From Palleronia rufa (GTDB lineage Bacteria > Pseudomonadota > Alphaproteobacteria > Rhodobacterales > Rhodobacteraceae): 64,000 nt of DNA. The number at the start of each line of letters is the position of its first letter. Position 1 is the stretch's first letter. The DNA lies in the NCBI RefSeq assembly GCF_000743715.1, contig NZ_JQEY01000007.1, forward strand, positions 116,594 through 180,593. Reading direction: 5' to 3'. Positions 1-13,665 of the stretch are shown here, in pieces. Below the pieces are notes generated by a model. The model had not been told where the DNA came from, searched no databases, and saw only the letters and a program-made list of their open reading frames with translations. The position numbers were made by a program, and so were the translations under genes.

Positions 1-165
1 ATGGTGACGACCTTCGCGGTCGTGAACCTGATCGTCGGCCTGATCGTCAACTCCATGCAGGTCGCCCACGAAGAAGAGTCGGTGCAGGCGACCGAGACCT
101 ACCGCGACGAGGTGCTGGCCCGTCTTGAGGCGATAGAGGCCCAGCTCGCCCGCCGCCGGGACTGA
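1..165 (+). CDS. Ion transport protein (voltage-gated channel type), C-terminal end only
   Basis: The window opens inside this gene, and only the last 54 codons are present. The visible protein begins with a hydrophobic helix (TTFAVVNLIVGLIVNSMQ), followed by an acidic, charged tail rich in Glu, Gln and Arg. A final S6-like helix with VNLIVGLIVNSM followed by a short coiled-coil tail is typical of bacterial single-domain voltage-gated sodium channels and related Ion_trans proteins. The pore and voltage sensor lie outside the window, so ion selectivity cannot be judged. The ATG at position 1 is an internal methionine, not the start. Confidence 0.6.
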   Translation: MVTTFAVVNLIVGLIVNSMQVAHEEESVQATETYRDEVLARLEAIEAQLARRRD

Positions 166-636
166 GCCGCGCGCCCGGCCTCGTCCATGCGGCGGCCGGA
201 AAAGCTCTGGACCAGGCGGCACGAAAGACACGCGGATCCCTTTCGCGAACGGACCGGCTTTCGATCCCGGCGCGCCGGCCCGGGTGCGCCGAAACCGGAC
301 TGCGGCGGGGGTGTCACGGTCGCCGCATTTCGGACCCGCCGGCCCCGGACGGCGCGGCCCGCAGCGCGCTGTCCGCATCGGGCCGTGCGCCGATCTGTAG
401 CCGGACTTCTTGCGCCACCGCGGGCCGGGGCAGCCAACGGGCATGGCGTGGCCATCGCCCGTTCCGGAACCGCAAATGTCTGCAACCCATGGGCAAGTTG
501 GACTGACGGCGGTTTGCCTTCCGGACGGGGAGTTTTTCCCCGGGGTCAGGAAATGCGGCGCGCGCGGCCGGTCCCGATTGACCCCGGGTGGCCGTCTGCC
601 TATGGAGGCCACGCCGTTCGCCCCCAGGAGCCGTGG
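166..636. other. 470-bp intergenic region upstream of glyQ
   Basis: No convincing gene is visible. The glyQ frame is open through most of this stretch, but the predicted extension is Arg/Pro-rich and unlike any GlyQ N-terminus, so it is treated as non-coding. A short GGGGA/TCCCC hairpin lies near 526-540. No riboswitch or tRNA was recognised. Confidence 0.5.
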
Positions 637-1560
637 ATGCCGAAGCCGACCTGTTTCCAGGATGTCCTGATGGCGTTGCAGTCCTACTGGAGCGCGGCGG
701 GCTGTGCCGTGCTGCAGCCCTACGACATGGAGGTGGGCGCGGGCACCTTCCATCCGGCCACGACGCTGCGGGCGCTGGGGCCGCGCCCCTGGGCCGCGGC
801 CTATGTCCAGCCGTCCCGCCGCCCCACCGACGGGCGCTATGGCGACAGTCCCAACCGGCTGCAGCACTACTACCAGTATCAGGTGCTCATCAAACCCTCT
901 CCGCCGGACCTCCAGGCGCTCTATCTGGGCTCGCTCCGGGCCATCGGCATCGACGATGATCTGCACGACATCCGCTTCGTGGAGGACGACTGGGAAAGCC
1001 CCACGCTGGGTGCCTGGGGTCTGGGATGGGAGGTCTGGTGCGATGGCATGGAGGTGTCGCAGTTCACCTATTTCCAGCAGGTCGGCGGGCATGACTGCCA
1101 CCCCGTCTCGGGTGAGCTGACCTACGGGCTGGAACGTCTGGCGATGTATGTCCTGGGATGCGATCACGTCATGGACATGCCCTTCAACGCGCCCGGAACG
1201 CCCCGCTCCCTGACCTATGGCGACATCTTCCGCGAGGCGGAGGCGCAATACGCGCGCTACAATTTCGACAGCGCCAACACCGCCGTCCTGCTGCGCCAGT
1301 TCGAAGAGGCAGAGACGGAATGCGCCGCTCTTCTGGACCGGCCCGCGACCGACCCGCGCGCCGGGCGGCGCATCGTCATGGCCCAGCCCGCCTATGACCA
1401 GTGCATCAAGGCCAGCCATATCTTCAACCTGCTGGATGCCCGCGGCGTGATCTCCGTGACGGAGCGGCAGGCCTATATCGGCCGCGTCCGCGCCCTGGCC
1501 CGCGCCTGCGCGGATGCGTTCCTGCTGACCCGGGCGGGCGGTTTCGCGGAGGCGTCATGA
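637..1560 (+). CDS. glyQ: Glycyl-tRNA synthetase, alpha subunit
   Basis: This is the catalytic alpha subunit of the bacterial alpha2-beta2 glycyl-tRNA synthetase, which charges tRNA-Gly with glycine in the cytoplasm. The 307-residue product matches the usual length of about 300. Family signatures are plain: [12 protein letters not shown] at the N-terminus, RPTDGRYG (residues 62-69), [11 protein letters not shown] (141-151) and [11 protein letters not shown] (160-170, class II motif 3 region). The start at 637 was chosen because AGGAG lies 7 bases upstream and the protein then begins like other GlyQ proteins, although the frame stays open much further upstream. Its stop overlaps the next ATG (ATGA), and glyS follows one gene later, so the three form an operon. 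Confidence 0.96.
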   Translation: MPKPTCFQDVLMALQSYWSAAGCAVLQPYDMEVGAGTFHPATTLRALGPRPWAAAYVQPSRRPTDGRYGDSPNRLQHYYQYQVLIKPSPPDLQALYLGSLRAIGIDDDLHDIRFVEDDWESPTLGAWGLGWEVWCDGMEVSQFTYFQQVGGHDCHPVSGELTYGLERLAMYVLGCDHVMDMPFNAPGTPRSLTYGDIFREAEAQYARYNFDSANTAVLLRQFEEAETECAALLDRPATDPRAGRRIVMAQPAYDQCIKASHIFNLLDARGVISVTERQAYIGRVRALARACADAFLLTRAGGFAEAS

Positions 1561-2054
1561 CCGGCAAGATCCTCGTCGGCGTGATGGCGGCCGTGGCCCT
1601 GGCCGTGGCGCTCAGCGTCTATTACCTGCAGGTGTTCTACTACTACGACCGGGTGACGCTGGACGCGGTGACCCTGACCACGCCCGACGGCGAAACCGGG
1701 ATCGACGCGACCGACATCCGCGCCATCGACGCGACCTCCTCTCCGATCCGGTTCCGCGCCTGTTTCGACACCGCCCCCGGGGCCGGCACATCCGCCGTTC
1801 CCTATGACGGCGCCGTTCCCCTGACCGCGCCGTTCTGGTTCGACTGCTTCGATGCGGACGCCATCGGCGCGGCGCTGGAGGACGGCACGGCGCGCGCTTA
1901 TCTGGGCACGAAGAACATCGACTACGGTGTGGACCGCATCGTGGCGATCACCGACGACGGGCGCGGGTTCGTCTGGCACCAGCTCAACAACTGCGGCGAG
2001 CTGGCCTATGACGGCACCCAGATCGGTGAGGATTGCCCGCCGAGAGAGGACTGA
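1557..2054 (+). CDS. Small membrane-anchored protein between glyQ and glyS (DUF6446-like)
   Basis: The 165-residue protein has one N-terminal membrane segment (about residues 4-25, with Val/Ala/Leu runs), then a soluble domain that probably faces the periplasm. That domain carries three or four cysteines (RACFDT, FDCFD, NNCGE, EDCPP) that could form disulfides. Its start overlaps the glyQ stop by ATGA, and it ends one base before the glyS ATG, so it is co-translated with both synthetase subunits. A gene of this kind between glyQ and glyS is familiar in Rhodobacteraceae; I believe it is DUF6446, recalled from memory and not checked. The function is unknown. Confidence 0.75.
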   Translation: MTGKILVGVMAAVALAVALSVYYLQVFYYYDRVTLDAVTLTTPDGETGIDATDIRAIDATSSPIRFRACFDTAPGAGTSAVPYDGAVPLTAPFWFDCFDADAIGAALEDGTARAYLGTKNIDYGVDRIVAITDDGRGFVWHQLNNCGELAYDGTQIGEDCPPRED

Positions 2055-2055
2055 C

Positions 2056-4101
2056 ATGCCCGATCTGCTGATCGAACTCTTCTCAGAGGAAATCCCCGCC
2101 CGGATGCAGGCGAGGGCGGCCGCGGACCTGCGCAGGCTGGTCACCGACGGGCTGGTGGAGGCGGGCCTGACCTACGCCCATGCCGGCGGCTTCGCCACGC
2201 CCCGCCGCCTGACCCTGGCGCTGGACGGACTGGCCGAGCGGTCGCCCGACACGCGCGAGGAGCGCAAGGGCCCCAAGATCGGAGCGCCGGACAAGGCGGT
2301 AGAAGGCTTCGTTCGCGGTGCCGGCGTCGCCCGCGACGACCTGGAGGTGCGCGACACCGGCAAGGCCCAGGTCTATGTGGCGATCCTGGAGCGTCCCGGC
2401 CGCCCCGCCGCCGAGATCGTGGCCGAGGTGCTAAACCGCACGATCCGCACGTTTCCCTGGCCCAGGTCCATGCGCTGGGGCGGCGGTACGCTGCGCTGGG
2501 TTCGCCCGCTCCACCGCATCCTGTGCATCCTGACGGAAGCGGACGGGACCCATTCGGTCGTTCCGCTGGATGTCGACGGCATCCGGTCCGGCGATGTGAC
2601 CGAAGGCCACCGCTTCATGGCGCCGGACCGGCTTCGCGTCACGTCGTTCGAAGACTACGCGGCGAAGCTGAAGCGCGCCTTCGTCATGCTGGATGCAGAG
2701 GAGCGGGCAGAGACGATCCGCGCCGACGCCGCGAGCCTGGGCTTCGCCGCCGGGCTGGAGGTGGTCGAGGACCCGGGCCTGCTGGACGAGGTTGCCGGCC
2801 TGGTGGAATGGCCGGTGACGCTCATGGGACGGATCGACGACGGATTCCTGGACCTGCCGGCAGAGGTTCTCCAGACGTCCATGCGCGCTCATCAGAAGTT
2901 CTTTTCGGTGCGCGAGCCGGGAACCGGGCGAATCGTCCGCTTCGTCACCGTGGCGAACCGCGAGACCGCCGACGACGGCGCCACCATTCTGGCCGGGAAC
3001 CAGCGCGTGCTGTCCGCCCGGCTGGCGGATGCCGCGTTCTTCTGGAACAACGACCTGGCCGTGGCCGAGGCGGGAATGGCCAAATGGATCGAGGCCCTGG
3101 AAGCCGTGACCTTCCACGCCAAGCTCGGGTCCGAGGCCGACCGGGTGGATCGCATCGCCGCTTTGGCCCGCGATCTGGCGCCGTCGGTCGGCGCGGACCC
3201 GGATGCGGCAGAACGGGCCGCGCGGCTGGCCAAGGCCGACCTGACGTCGGAAATGGTCTACGAGTTTCCGGAGTTGCAGGGCGTCATGGGCCGATACTAC
3301 GCGATGCGCGCCGGCTTTTCCAATGAGATCGCCAATGCCGTGGCAGAGCACTACGCCCCCCTCGGCCCGTCCGACACCGTCCCGACCGCGCCGGTCTCGG
3401 TCGCGGTGAGCCTGGCGGAAAAGATCGACAAGCTGACCGGCTTCTGGGCGATCGGCGAGACGCCCACGGGATCGAAGGATCCCTATGCGCTCAGACGCGC
3501 CGGGCTCGGGGTGATCCGTCTCATCCTGACCAACGAACTCCGCCTGCCGCTGGGCCGAATTTTCGCCGAAGATTCGCCTGACCTCCTGTCTTTCCTCCAG
3601 GAACGCCTCAAGGTCCATCTGCGCGACGAAGGCGTCCGCCATGACGTCATAGACGCCTGCCTGGCCATGCCCGGCAATGACGACCTGACCCTGCTGGTGA
3701 CGCGTGCCCGTGCCCTGTCGGACTTTCTCAAGACCGACGACGGCGGGAACCTGCTGTCGGGGTTCCGCCGCGCCAACAGTATCCTGACCCAGGCGGAGGC
3801 GAAGGATGGCGTCGAATACTCTTTCGGCGCGGATGCGAAGCACGCCCGCGATCCGGCGGAAAAGGCGCTCTTCGCCGCGCTGGATCAGCAGCAACCGACG
3901 ATCGAAGCCGCCGTGGAGGCCGAAGATTTCGCCGCAGCCATGGCCGGACTCGCGCGTCTGCGCATGCCGATCGACGCATTCTTCGAGGCGGTGCAGATCA
4001 ACGACGACAACCAGATCCTGCGACGCAACCGCCTGAACCTGCTCAGCCGGATCCGCCGCCTTTGCCTGGATGTCGCGGACCTGACGCGGATCGAGGGCTA
4101 G
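2056..4101 (+). CDS. glyS: Glycyl-tRNA synthetase, beta subunit
   Basis: This is the 681-residue beta subunit that partners GlyQ and supplies tRNA recognition. It starts with the characteristic MPDLLIELFSEEIPARMQ, has the HRFM and HQKFF segments of the tRNA_synt_2f core, and ends with a helical DALR-type anticodon-binding region (RLNLLSRIRRLCLDVADLTRIEG). The ATG at 2056 follows the upstream stop by one base; the upstream frame is open but reads through the preceding gene. The length is normal for the family, with no frameshift. Translational coupling with the two genes before it is likely. Confidence 0.96.
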   Translation: MPDLLIELFSEEIPARMQARAAADLRRLVTDGLVEAGLTYAHAGGFATPRRLTLALDGLAERSPDTREERKGPKIGAPDKAVEGFVRGAGVARDDLEVRDTGKAQVYVAILERPGRPAAEIVAEVLNRTIRTFPWPRSMRWGGGTLRWVRPLHRILCILTEADGTHSVVPLDVDGIRSGDVTEGHRFMAPDRLRVTSFEDYAAKLKRAFVMLDAEERAETIRADAASLGFAAGLEVVEDPGLLDEVAGLVEWPVTLMGRIDDGFLDLPAEVLQTSMRAHQKFFSVREPGTGRIVRFVTVANRETADDGATILAGNQRVLSARLADAAFFWNNDLAVAEAGMAKWIEALEAVTFHAKLGSEADRVDRIAALARDLAPSVGADPDAAERAARLAKADLTSEMVYEFPELQGVMGRYYAMRAGFSNEIANAVAEHYAPLGPSDTVPTAPVSVAVSLAEKIDKLTGFWAIGETPTGSKDPYALRRAGLGVIRLILTNELRLPLGRIFAEDSPDLLSFLQERLKVHLRDEGVRHDVIDACLAMPGNDDLTLLVTRARALSDFLKTDDGGNLLSGFRRANSILTQAEAKDGVEYSFGADAKHARDPAEKALFAALDQQQPTIEAAVEAEDFAAAMAGLARLRMPIDAFFEAVQINDDNQILRRNRLNLLSRIRRLCLDVADLTRIEG

Positions 4102-4173
4102 GCGCCTTCCACCCTTCGGAGCGCTTGCGGTCCCCGCGCGCCGGCCTATCCTGCCGCCGGAAGGAGCGCCGCA

Positions 4174-6726
<2,553 letters not shown>

Positions 6727-6876
6727 GCCGGCAACGATACATTGCATTGGCGGGATCCTGCCGGGTGCGGCGGCAGCGGGTATGCACGCGACCCCCGTTT
6801 GGGTAAGCCACGGGCGCTTGCCTGCGAGAGGGGTCGATTACGGTCCCGACCGACATTCTGATCCTGGGGACTGCTC

Positions 6877-7578
6877 ATGCGACTTGCACTCGCACGTGCC
6901 GCGCTTCTGCGCGCCGTCATCACATATACGATCTGCGTGGCCGCGGTGGCCGGACCGGCCGCGGCGGACGTCAGCTTCAGCACAAAGTCCGACCCTCGGG
7001 CGGTCATCGACCCGGAGCCGGGCGATCTTTCCGACAGGCTTGCGGGCTTGCTGGGCGACTCCCCACCGGAGGTCACGACCGCACGCCGCGCCAATCTGTT
7101 CAGGGCGCTGGGCGTGCGCCGCCCGGCCGTGGTGCCACCGCTGAAAGTCGAGTACACGGAGGCGTTCATTGCCGGGCTTCCGGACATCCAGGGCGATGCC
7201 GAATGGCGCTGCCTGACCGAGGCGCTCTATTTCGAGGCGCGGGGCGAGGATGTCTCCGGCATCTTCGCCGTGGCCGAGGTGATCCTGAACCGCGTGGACG
7301 ATGCGCGCTTTCCGGCGTCGGTCTGCGGCGTGGTCAATCAGGCCAACCCGCGCGGCTGCCAGTTCAGCTACAAGTGCGACGGCATCGCGGAAAAGGTCCG
7401 TGAGCCGGCCGCCTGGTCGCGGGTGGCGAAAATCGCCGCCGTAATGGTCGACGGCGGCGAACGGGCGCTGACCAACGGCGCCACCTACTACCACACGAAG
7501 GCCGTCAGCCCGTCCTGGAGCCGTGTCTTCGAGCGGACCACGACCATCGGCGCGCATTACTTCTACGCCCGGGGCTGA
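6877..7578 (+). CDS. Cell wall hydrolase, SleB family, secreted
   Basis: The 233-residue exported protein probably cleaves peptidoglycan in the periplasm. Residues 1-30 form a signal peptide ending near AAAD. The C-terminal half is a Hydrolase_2/SleB domain beginning at CLTEALYFEARGE (about 111-123, with the catalytic glutamate of the ALYFEARGE motif), then VILNRVDD, CGVVNQ and QFSYKCDG, all typical of the SleB/CwlJ fold. It stands alone between ppdK and the folate genes, with 150 bp upstream. A germination role is excluded in a non-sporing proteobacterium, so general wall remodelling is inferred. Confidence 0.88.
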   Translation: MRLALARAALLRAVITYTICVAAVAGPAAADVSFSTKSDPRAVIDPEPGDLSDRLAGLLGDSPPEVTTARRANLFRALGVRRPAVVPPLKVEYTEAFIAGLPDIQGDAEWRCLTEALYFEARGEDVSGIFAVAEVILNRVDDARFPASVCGVVNQANPRGCQFSYKCDGIAEKVREPAAWSRVAKIAAVMVDGGERALTNGATYYHTKAVSPSWSRVFERTTTIGAHYFYARG

Positions 7579-7654
7579 ACGCCCCGCGAAGGGTTTCGCG
7601 CTGGTCCCCGCCGGGCTAGACACGGGTGGCAAAGAGCAGCGCGGGGCGGCGGGC

Positions 7655-8557
7655 ATGGGTGAAGAGACGAAACTGGCCTTCGACCATCCCGAAGCCCGCG
7701 CCGCTGCCTTTCCGCCGGCGGGCTTTCCCGACCGCATCTCGCTCCGGGATCATGTGGTCGAGGTCGAGATCGGCGCCTTCCAGCCAGAGCGCGGCCGGAC
7801 CCAGCGGGTGCTTTTCAACGTCGTGGTCGAGGTGCGGCCGTCCGGGGCCGGCGTGTCGGACGACGTGGACCGGGTGCTGTCCTACGACACGATCACCGAT
7901 GCCATCGCCGCGGCCCTGGCCGAAGAGCGCCTGAACCTGCTCGAAACCCTGGCAGAGCGCGTCGCGGCGCGGCTGCTGGCCGAGCCCCTGGCCCTGCGAT
8001 GCTTCGTGCGGATCGAGAAGCTGGACCTTGGCCCCGGCGCGCTGGGCGTCGAGATCGTGCGCACGGCCCAGGGACCGGCGCGGGACGCGGCCGCCGGCCG
8101 CGACGTGCCGCATCCGGTAGTCGCCTACCTGTCGGATGCGGCGATCGCGTCGCCGTCGCTGTCCGGGCTCATCACCCGGATCGAGTCGCGCGGCCCGGCG
8201 ATCCTCTGCGTCGGAGCCCCCGGCGCGGGACACGAACGGCTGGACCACGCCATGGTGCAGCGCCGGATCGACCTGCTGGCCATCGAGCAGAGTTGCTGGC
8301 GTCTGGCCGCCCGCGATCCGCGCTGCGTGGTGGTCGAGACCCGGACCGAGCTCGACTGGGCCGTGCGCAAGGGCCGCACGACCGTCTGGGCGCCGTCGAA
8401 GCTGGTGCTCGATTCGGTCGATCCGCCCTCGGTCGAGCCCAGCGACACCGTGGCCCTGGCCGCGTGGTTCGCCGGGCAGGTCCATGCGCGCGAACTGATC
8501 GTGATCGGCGCGGCGGCGCCCGGGACCGATCTTCCGACCCAGACCTGGGCGATCTGA
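7655..8557 (+). CDS. folB: Dihydroneopterin aldolase with extra C-terminal domain
   Basis: The protein catalyses conversion of 7,8-dihydroneopterin to 6-hydroxymethyl-dihydropterin in folate synthesis. Roughly residues 20-130 are the FolB domain (ISLRDHVVEVEIGAF, then VLSYDTITDAI and LNLLETLAERVA with the conserved glutamate). Residues about 150-300 form a second domain that resembles the amino-acid-kinase/uridylate-kinase fold (ILCVGAPGAGHERLDHAMVQRR, TTVWAPSKLVLD). Normal FolB is about 120 residues, and this one is 300. It overlaps folP by TGATG. The start at 7655 is the first sensible ATG for the family, although the ribosome-binding site there is weak. The role of the second domain is not known to me. 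Confidence 0.85.
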   Translation: MGEETKLAFDHPEARAAAFPPAGFPDRISLRDHVVEVEIGAFQPERGRTQRVLFNVVVEVRPSGAGVSDDVDRVLSYDTITDAIAAALAEERLNLLETLAERVAARLLAEPLALRCFVRIEKLDLGPGALGVEIVRTAQGPARDAAAGRDVPHPVVAYLSDAAIASPSLSGLITRIESRGPAILCVGAPGAGHERLDHAMVQRRIDLLAIEQSCWRLAARDPRCVVVETRTELDWAVRKGRTTVWAPSKLVLDSVDPPSVEPSDTVALAAWFAGQVHARELIVIGAAAPGTDLPTQTWAI

Positions 8558-9597
8558 TGCCGGGAGGCCGCTGCGCGACCTACTGGCGGCCGCTTCTCCA
8601 GACCGGTCCCGCACGCCCGGACGGGGCGCTGGTCCTGGGTCACGGCTGGTGCTGGTTCACGGATGTGGAGCGCATCGAGAGGGACGGCCCGAGCGCGGTC
8701 CATAGCGAGGTCCATCCCGCGGCGGCCCTTCCGCCCGACATCCAGACCCGCCTGACGGCCCCGCGCGCGCCCGTCGCGGGGTTGGCCCTGGACTCGCCGC
8801 GGATCATGGCGATCCTGAACACGACGCCCGACAGCTTTTCGGACGGCGGGCAGCACGAGGGAACGGAGGCCGCCCTGGCCCATGCCCTTCAGCTGGCCGA
8901 TTTGGGCGCCGACATGATCGACGTGGGCGGGGAAAGCACCCGCCCCGGTGCCGAAACCGTTCCCGAGGATGCGGAGATCGCCCGCACCGTGCCCGTCGTC
9001 GCTGCCCTGACCCAGCGATGGGCCGGTCCGGTGTCCATCGACACGCGCAAGGCCGGCGTGGCCCGCGCGGCGGTGGCGGCGGGGGCGGCGCTGATTAACG
9101 ACGTCTCCGCCATGACGCACGATTCCGCCATGGCGCCGGCGATGGCCCGGAGCGGCGGTCCCGTCTGCCTGATGCACATGGGCGGAGAGCCGGCCACGAT
9201 GCAGGAGGCGCCGCGCTACGATGACGTCCTGCTCGACGTCTACGACCATCTGGCCGCCCGGATCGACGCCGCGACCGACGCGGGGATCGCCCGCGCGGGG
9301 ATCGTGATCGACCCCGGCATCGGCTTCGGCAAGACGCTCGAACACAATCTGGCCCTGCTGGCGCGGGTGTCGCTTTTCCACACGCTCGGCTGTCCGATTC
9401 TGCTGGGCGTATCGCGCAAGCGGTTCATCGGCACCGTCGGCGGCGGGAGGACCCCCTCCGAAAGAGTGCCGGGATCACTCGCCGTGGCCCTTGCAGGCTG
9501 GGCGCAAGGGGTGCAGATCACCCGTGTCCACGACATGGCCGCGACGGCGCAGGCGCTTCGCCTGTGGCGCGCCGCCACCATGGGAGAGGTCACATGA
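8557..9597 (+). CDS. folP: Dihydropteroate synthase
   Basis: The enzyme joins hydroxymethyl-dihydropterin pyrophosphate to p-aminobenzoate, the step after FolB in folate synthesis and the target of sulfonamides. The pterin-binding barrel starts at [16 protein letters not shown] (about residues 82-98), then [42 protein letters not shown] and [11 protein letters not shown]. The first 80 residues are an extension typical of the alphaproteobacterial form. The start overlaps the folB stop (TGATG) and the stop overlaps the glmM start (ATGA), so folB, folP and glmM are translationally coupled. The length is 346 residues. Confidence 0.95.
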   Translation: MPGGRCATYWRPLLQTGPARPDGALVLGHGWCWFTDVERIERDGPSAVHSEVHPAAALPPDIQTRLTAPRAPVAGLALDSPRIMAILNTTPDSFSDGGQHEGTEAALAHALQLADLGADMIDVGGESTRPGAETVPEDAEIARTVPVVAALTQRWAGPVSIDTRKAGVARAAVAAGAALINDVSAMTHDSAMAPAMARSGGPVCLMHMGGEPATMQEAPRYDDVLLDVYDHLAARIDAATDAGIARAGIVIDPGIGFGKTLEHNLALLARVSLFHTLGCPILLGVSRKRFIGTVGGGRTPSERVPGSLAVALAGWAQGVQITRVHDMAATAQALRLWRAATMGEVT

Positions 9598-10943
9598 CCC
9601 GCAAGCTCTTCGGCACCGACGGCGTGCGCGGCACCGCCAACCGCCATCCGATGACGGCGGAGATGGCCATGCGCCTGGGCGCGGCGGCGGGGCGCTATTT
9701 CCGCCGGGAGGGTCAGGGCGCCCACCGCATCGTCATCGGCAAGGACACGCGCCTGTCCGGCTACATGTTCGAAACCGCGCTCACCGCCGGGTTCACCTCT
9801 TCGGGAATGAACGTGCTGCTGCTGGGACCGGTGCCGACTCCGGCGGTGGGGATGCTGACGCCCTCCATGCGCGCCGACGCGGGGGTGATGATCTCTGCCA
9901 GCCACAACCCGCATGAGGACAACGGCATCAAGTTCTTCGGCCCCGACGGCTACAAGCTGTCGGACGCCGCAGAGGCCGAGATCGAACGCATGGTCGAGGA
10001 GGGCGTGCAACTTGCCCAGCCCACCAATATCGGCCGGGCCAAGCGCGTCGATGACGGTCGTTTCCGCTATGCCGAACGGATCAAGGCCACGCTTCCCGCC
10101 GGCCAGAAGCTGGAAGGAATGCGCGTGGTGATCGATTGTGCCAACGGTGCCGCGCACCGGGTGGCGCCAGAGATCCTGTGGGAACTGGGGGCCGACGTCA
10201 TTGCCGTGGGCACCAGCCCGGACGGCACCAACATCAACCTCGACTGCGGTTCGACCAGGCCCGAAGCCGCGGCGAAGCTGGTTCGCGAACGCAGGGCCGA
10301 TATCGGCATATGCCTGGACGGAGACGCCGACCGGCTGGCGATCATCGACGAGACCGGAGCGATCGCGGATGGCGACCAGATCATGGCGCTCTTCGCCGCG
10401 CGATGGGCGGACGAAGGCCGCCTGAACCACGACACGCTGGTGGCCACGGTGATGAGCAACCTGGGGCTGGAACGCTTTCTTGACGGTCGCGGCCTGTCGC
10501 TGCACCGCACCAAGGTGGGCGACCGCTACGTGGTCGAGGCGATGCGCGACGGCGGCTTCAACCTGGGCGGCGAGCAGTCCGGCCATATCGTGATGACCGA
10601 CCACGCCACCACGGGCGACGGGCTTCTGGCCGGATTGCAGTTCCTGGCGGCCATGGTCCAGACCGGCCGGCGCGCATCCGAGCTGGGCCGTCAGTTCGAC
10701 CCCGTGCCCCAGCGCCTGAAGAACGTCCGCTATGCCGAAGGCCACGCGCCGCTGGAGGCAGAGGGCGTCCAGACAGAGATCGCCGCGGCCAAGGAGCGGC
10801 TGGGCGGCGGCGGGCGCATCCTGATCCGCAAGTCGGGGACGGAGCCGCTGATCCGCGTCATGGCCGAATGTGAGGACGAGGCCCTGCTGGCGGAAGTCGT
10901 CGACGGCATCGCCGACCGCATCGCCCGCGCCGGCGCCGGATGA
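9594..10943 (+). CDS. glmM: Phosphoglucosamine mutase
   Basis: The enzyme converts glucosamine-6-phosphate to glucosamine-1-phosphate for UDP-GlcNAc, and so for peptidoglycan and lipopolysaccharide. The 449-residue length is standard. It begins [16 protein letters not shown], carries the phosphoserine loop [12 protein letters not shown] (active Ser103), the metal site DGDADR (242-247), the sugar-binding GGEQSGH, and the C-terminal phosphate site [12 protein letters not shown]. It is coupled to folP by ATGA, a pairing found in many proteobacteria. An EamA permease gene converges on it seven bases downstream. Confidence 0.97.
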   Translation: MTRKLFGTDGVRGTANRHPMTAEMAMRLGAAAGRYFRREGQGAHRIVIGKDTRLSGYMFETALTAGFTSSGMNVLLLGPVPTPAVGMLTPSMRADAGVMISASHNPHEDNGIKFFGPDGYKLSDAAEAEIERMVEEGVQLAQPTNIGRAKRVDDGRFRYAERIKATLPAGQKLEGMRVVIDCANGAAHRVAPEILWELGADVIAVGTSPDGTNINLDCGSTRPEAAAKLVRERRADIGICLDGDADRLAIIDETGAIADGDQIMALFAARWADEGRLNHDTLVATVMSNLGLERFLDGRGLSLHRTKVGDRYVVEAMRDGGFNLGGEQSGHIVMTDHATTGDGLLAGLQFLAAMVQTGRRASELGRQFDPVPQRLKNVRYAEGHAPLEAEGVQTEIAAAKERLGGGGRILIRKSGTEPLIRVMAECEDEALLAEVVDGIADRIARAGAG

Positions 10944-10950
10944 CGCCCTT

Positions 10951-11853
10951 TTAGCGGCGGATCCCCAGCGCGCGGAACGCGCTCCATTGGCTGGTCGCAA
11001 GCCCGATGAGGATCAGCGCCAGCGCCAGGAAGAACCGCACCGGCAGCGTTTCCGACAGAAAGACGGCACCGAACACCATGGCCCAGACCGGCACCTGGTA
11101 GTTGACCAGCGTCATGAAGACCGATCCCGCGGTCTGGATCACCCGCACCCGGATCAACGCCGCCAGCGCCGTGGGCACCAGGCCCAGAAACAGGATCGCC
11201 CCGTCCGACAGGGATCCCGTCGGCCTGGGTATGCCTTCGAGCGCCAGCATCAGCGGCACCAGAACGATGGCACCAACGACCAGCGTGACAGCCGAGAACG
11301 CGATGGCGTCCACGGCCGGGCAGCGCCGCGTCAGCACGGAAGCCACGGCGTAGGAGACCGCCGCCGAGACGCAGGAGATCTGCCCAAGCCCCGACAGCGG
11401 GTTCGCCGACAACCCCGCGACGCCGGGTCCCAGCAACAGCGCCGCCCCGGAAAAGCCCAGCGCCACGCCGATACTGCGACGCAGGGTCATGGGCTCATCG
11501 GCAAAGAGATGCGCCAGCGGCAGCACGAAGAGCGGCAGGGACGCCATCGACAGCCCGGCGAACGCGGAGGGGACGTATTGCTGGCCCCAACTCAGCAGGA
11601 AGAAGGGCAGAGCGGTGGACAGCACCCCGATCGGGCCAGCGTAGAGATACACCGTTCGGTCGCGTGGAAACCGCCGGCCCAGAAGCGCCATCAATCCCAG
11701 AAGCGCAACGGCCCCCAGCGCGGTGCGGGCGGTGGCCACGGTGACGGGGCCGAAGTCGCGCAGCGCCACGGACACGACCATGAACGTCCCGCCCCAGATC
11801 ACACCCAGGGACAGGATCGACAGCCAGTTTTCCAGAGTGGGGCGCGCGGTCAT
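10951..11853 (-). CDS. EamA/DMT-superfamily permease
   Basis: This inner-membrane transporter of about 300 residues has ten predicted transmembrane helices and two EamA repeats (first around IWGGTFMVVSVALRDFGP, second around QTAGSVFMTLVNYQVPVWAMVFGAVFLSE). Members of the family export amino acids or other metabolites, and the substrate cannot be told from sequence. The start at 11853 gives the usual N-terminus directly before the first helix; the upstream extension is Arg-rich and was dropped. It is convergent with glmM, with seven bases between the stops. Confidence 0.85.
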   Translation of the reverse strand: MTARPTLENWLSILSLGVIWGGTFMVVSVALRDFGPVTVATARTALGAVALLGLMALLGRRFPRDRTVYLYAGPIGVLSTALPFFLLSWGQQYVPSAFAGLSMASLPLFVLPLAHLFADEPMTLRRSIGVALGFSGAALLLGPGVAGLSANPLSGLGQISCVSAAVSYAVASVLTRRCPAVDAIAFSAVTLVVGAIVLVPLMLALEGIPRPTGSLSDGAILFLGLVPTALAALIRVRVIQTAGSVFMTLVNYQVPVWAMVFGAVFLSETLPVRFFLALALILIGLATSQWSAFRALGIRR

Positions 11854-12002
11854 TGCGCCACCTATCCGCAGCCGTGTGACCACCGCAACCCGCTGCGTTC
11901 GTTGCGAATGACTGCACCTGTGGCCCCGATCACAGGATCCTTTCCGCCCGCGGGATACCCGGTCCACACATCCCGCGCAGCGTTCAGGAAAGGAGCGGTT
12001 CC

Positions 12003-12254
12003 ATGTCCCTCAAGCGTCCCACCTGTGTGTTGACCATCTTCGCCGTTTCGCTTCAGGCCGCCACCGCCCCGGCCGCCGTGGACCGGAACCGCGCCCGGAT
12101 CGACCGGGTCCATGCCCGGCTCGACCCATCCGCGTGGAACCGCCCTCAGGGGTCGCTTGCGCGGGTGCCCCGGCCCGTCGTCAGCGGCGGCCGCGCGTGC
12201 GGCGCCAAGGTCACCCCAAGGTCGTCGCAGGCGGCGTCGGACCAGAGAGCGTGA
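12003..12254 (+). CDS. Small predicted exported protein
   Basis: The 83-residue frame starts with an ATG placed 7 bases after a strong AGGAAAGGAG ribosome-binding site. The first 24 residues look like a signal peptide (Lys-Arg, then TCVLTIFAVSLQAATAPAA with an Ala-x-Ala cleavage site). The mature part is short, basic and low in complexity. I recognise no family. The ribosome-binding site and leader argue for a real gene, while the plain composition of the C-terminal half argues against. It sits alone between two minus-strand genes. Confidence 0.4.
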   Translation: MSLKRPTCVLTIFAVSLQAATAPAAVDRNRARIDRVHARLDPSAWNRPQGSLARVPRPVVSGGRACGAKVTPRSSQAASDQRA

Positions 12255-12511
12255 GCCAGCGACGATGGAAAGATGGGCCGGGGCATGTGCTCCGTCCGGC
12301 TTGGCAGGGGTGCACCGGCGCCGCGGCCGGTACTGCCGGCCCGGCCGGAACAAGACCTGCGCGCCCCTGAAGACACCTCGCGCGCGGTGCAGGGGGCCGG
12401 CTGGCGTCAAGGCCTGCGGCGCGACACGGAACCGGTCCATGTCGCGCCTCGACCGATCGTCACGACCCGCGGCGTTTGCGCGCGGCGCTGCCGGTTCCGG
12501 GGCGCGGCGGG

Positions 12512-13663
<1,152 letters not shown>

Positions 13664-13665
13664 TC

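Noticed and set aside
187..636. In-frame 150-codon extension of glyQ upstream of 637
   Set aside because: It is Arg/Pro/Gly-rich, unlike any GlyQ N-terminus, and the AGGAG at 626-630 fits the ATG at 637.
11862..12440. A 192-codon minus-strand frame across the gap between permease and ilvC
   Set aside because: It is Arg/Pro-rich, overlaps the small plus-strand frame with the better ribosome-binding site, and matches nothing recognisable.
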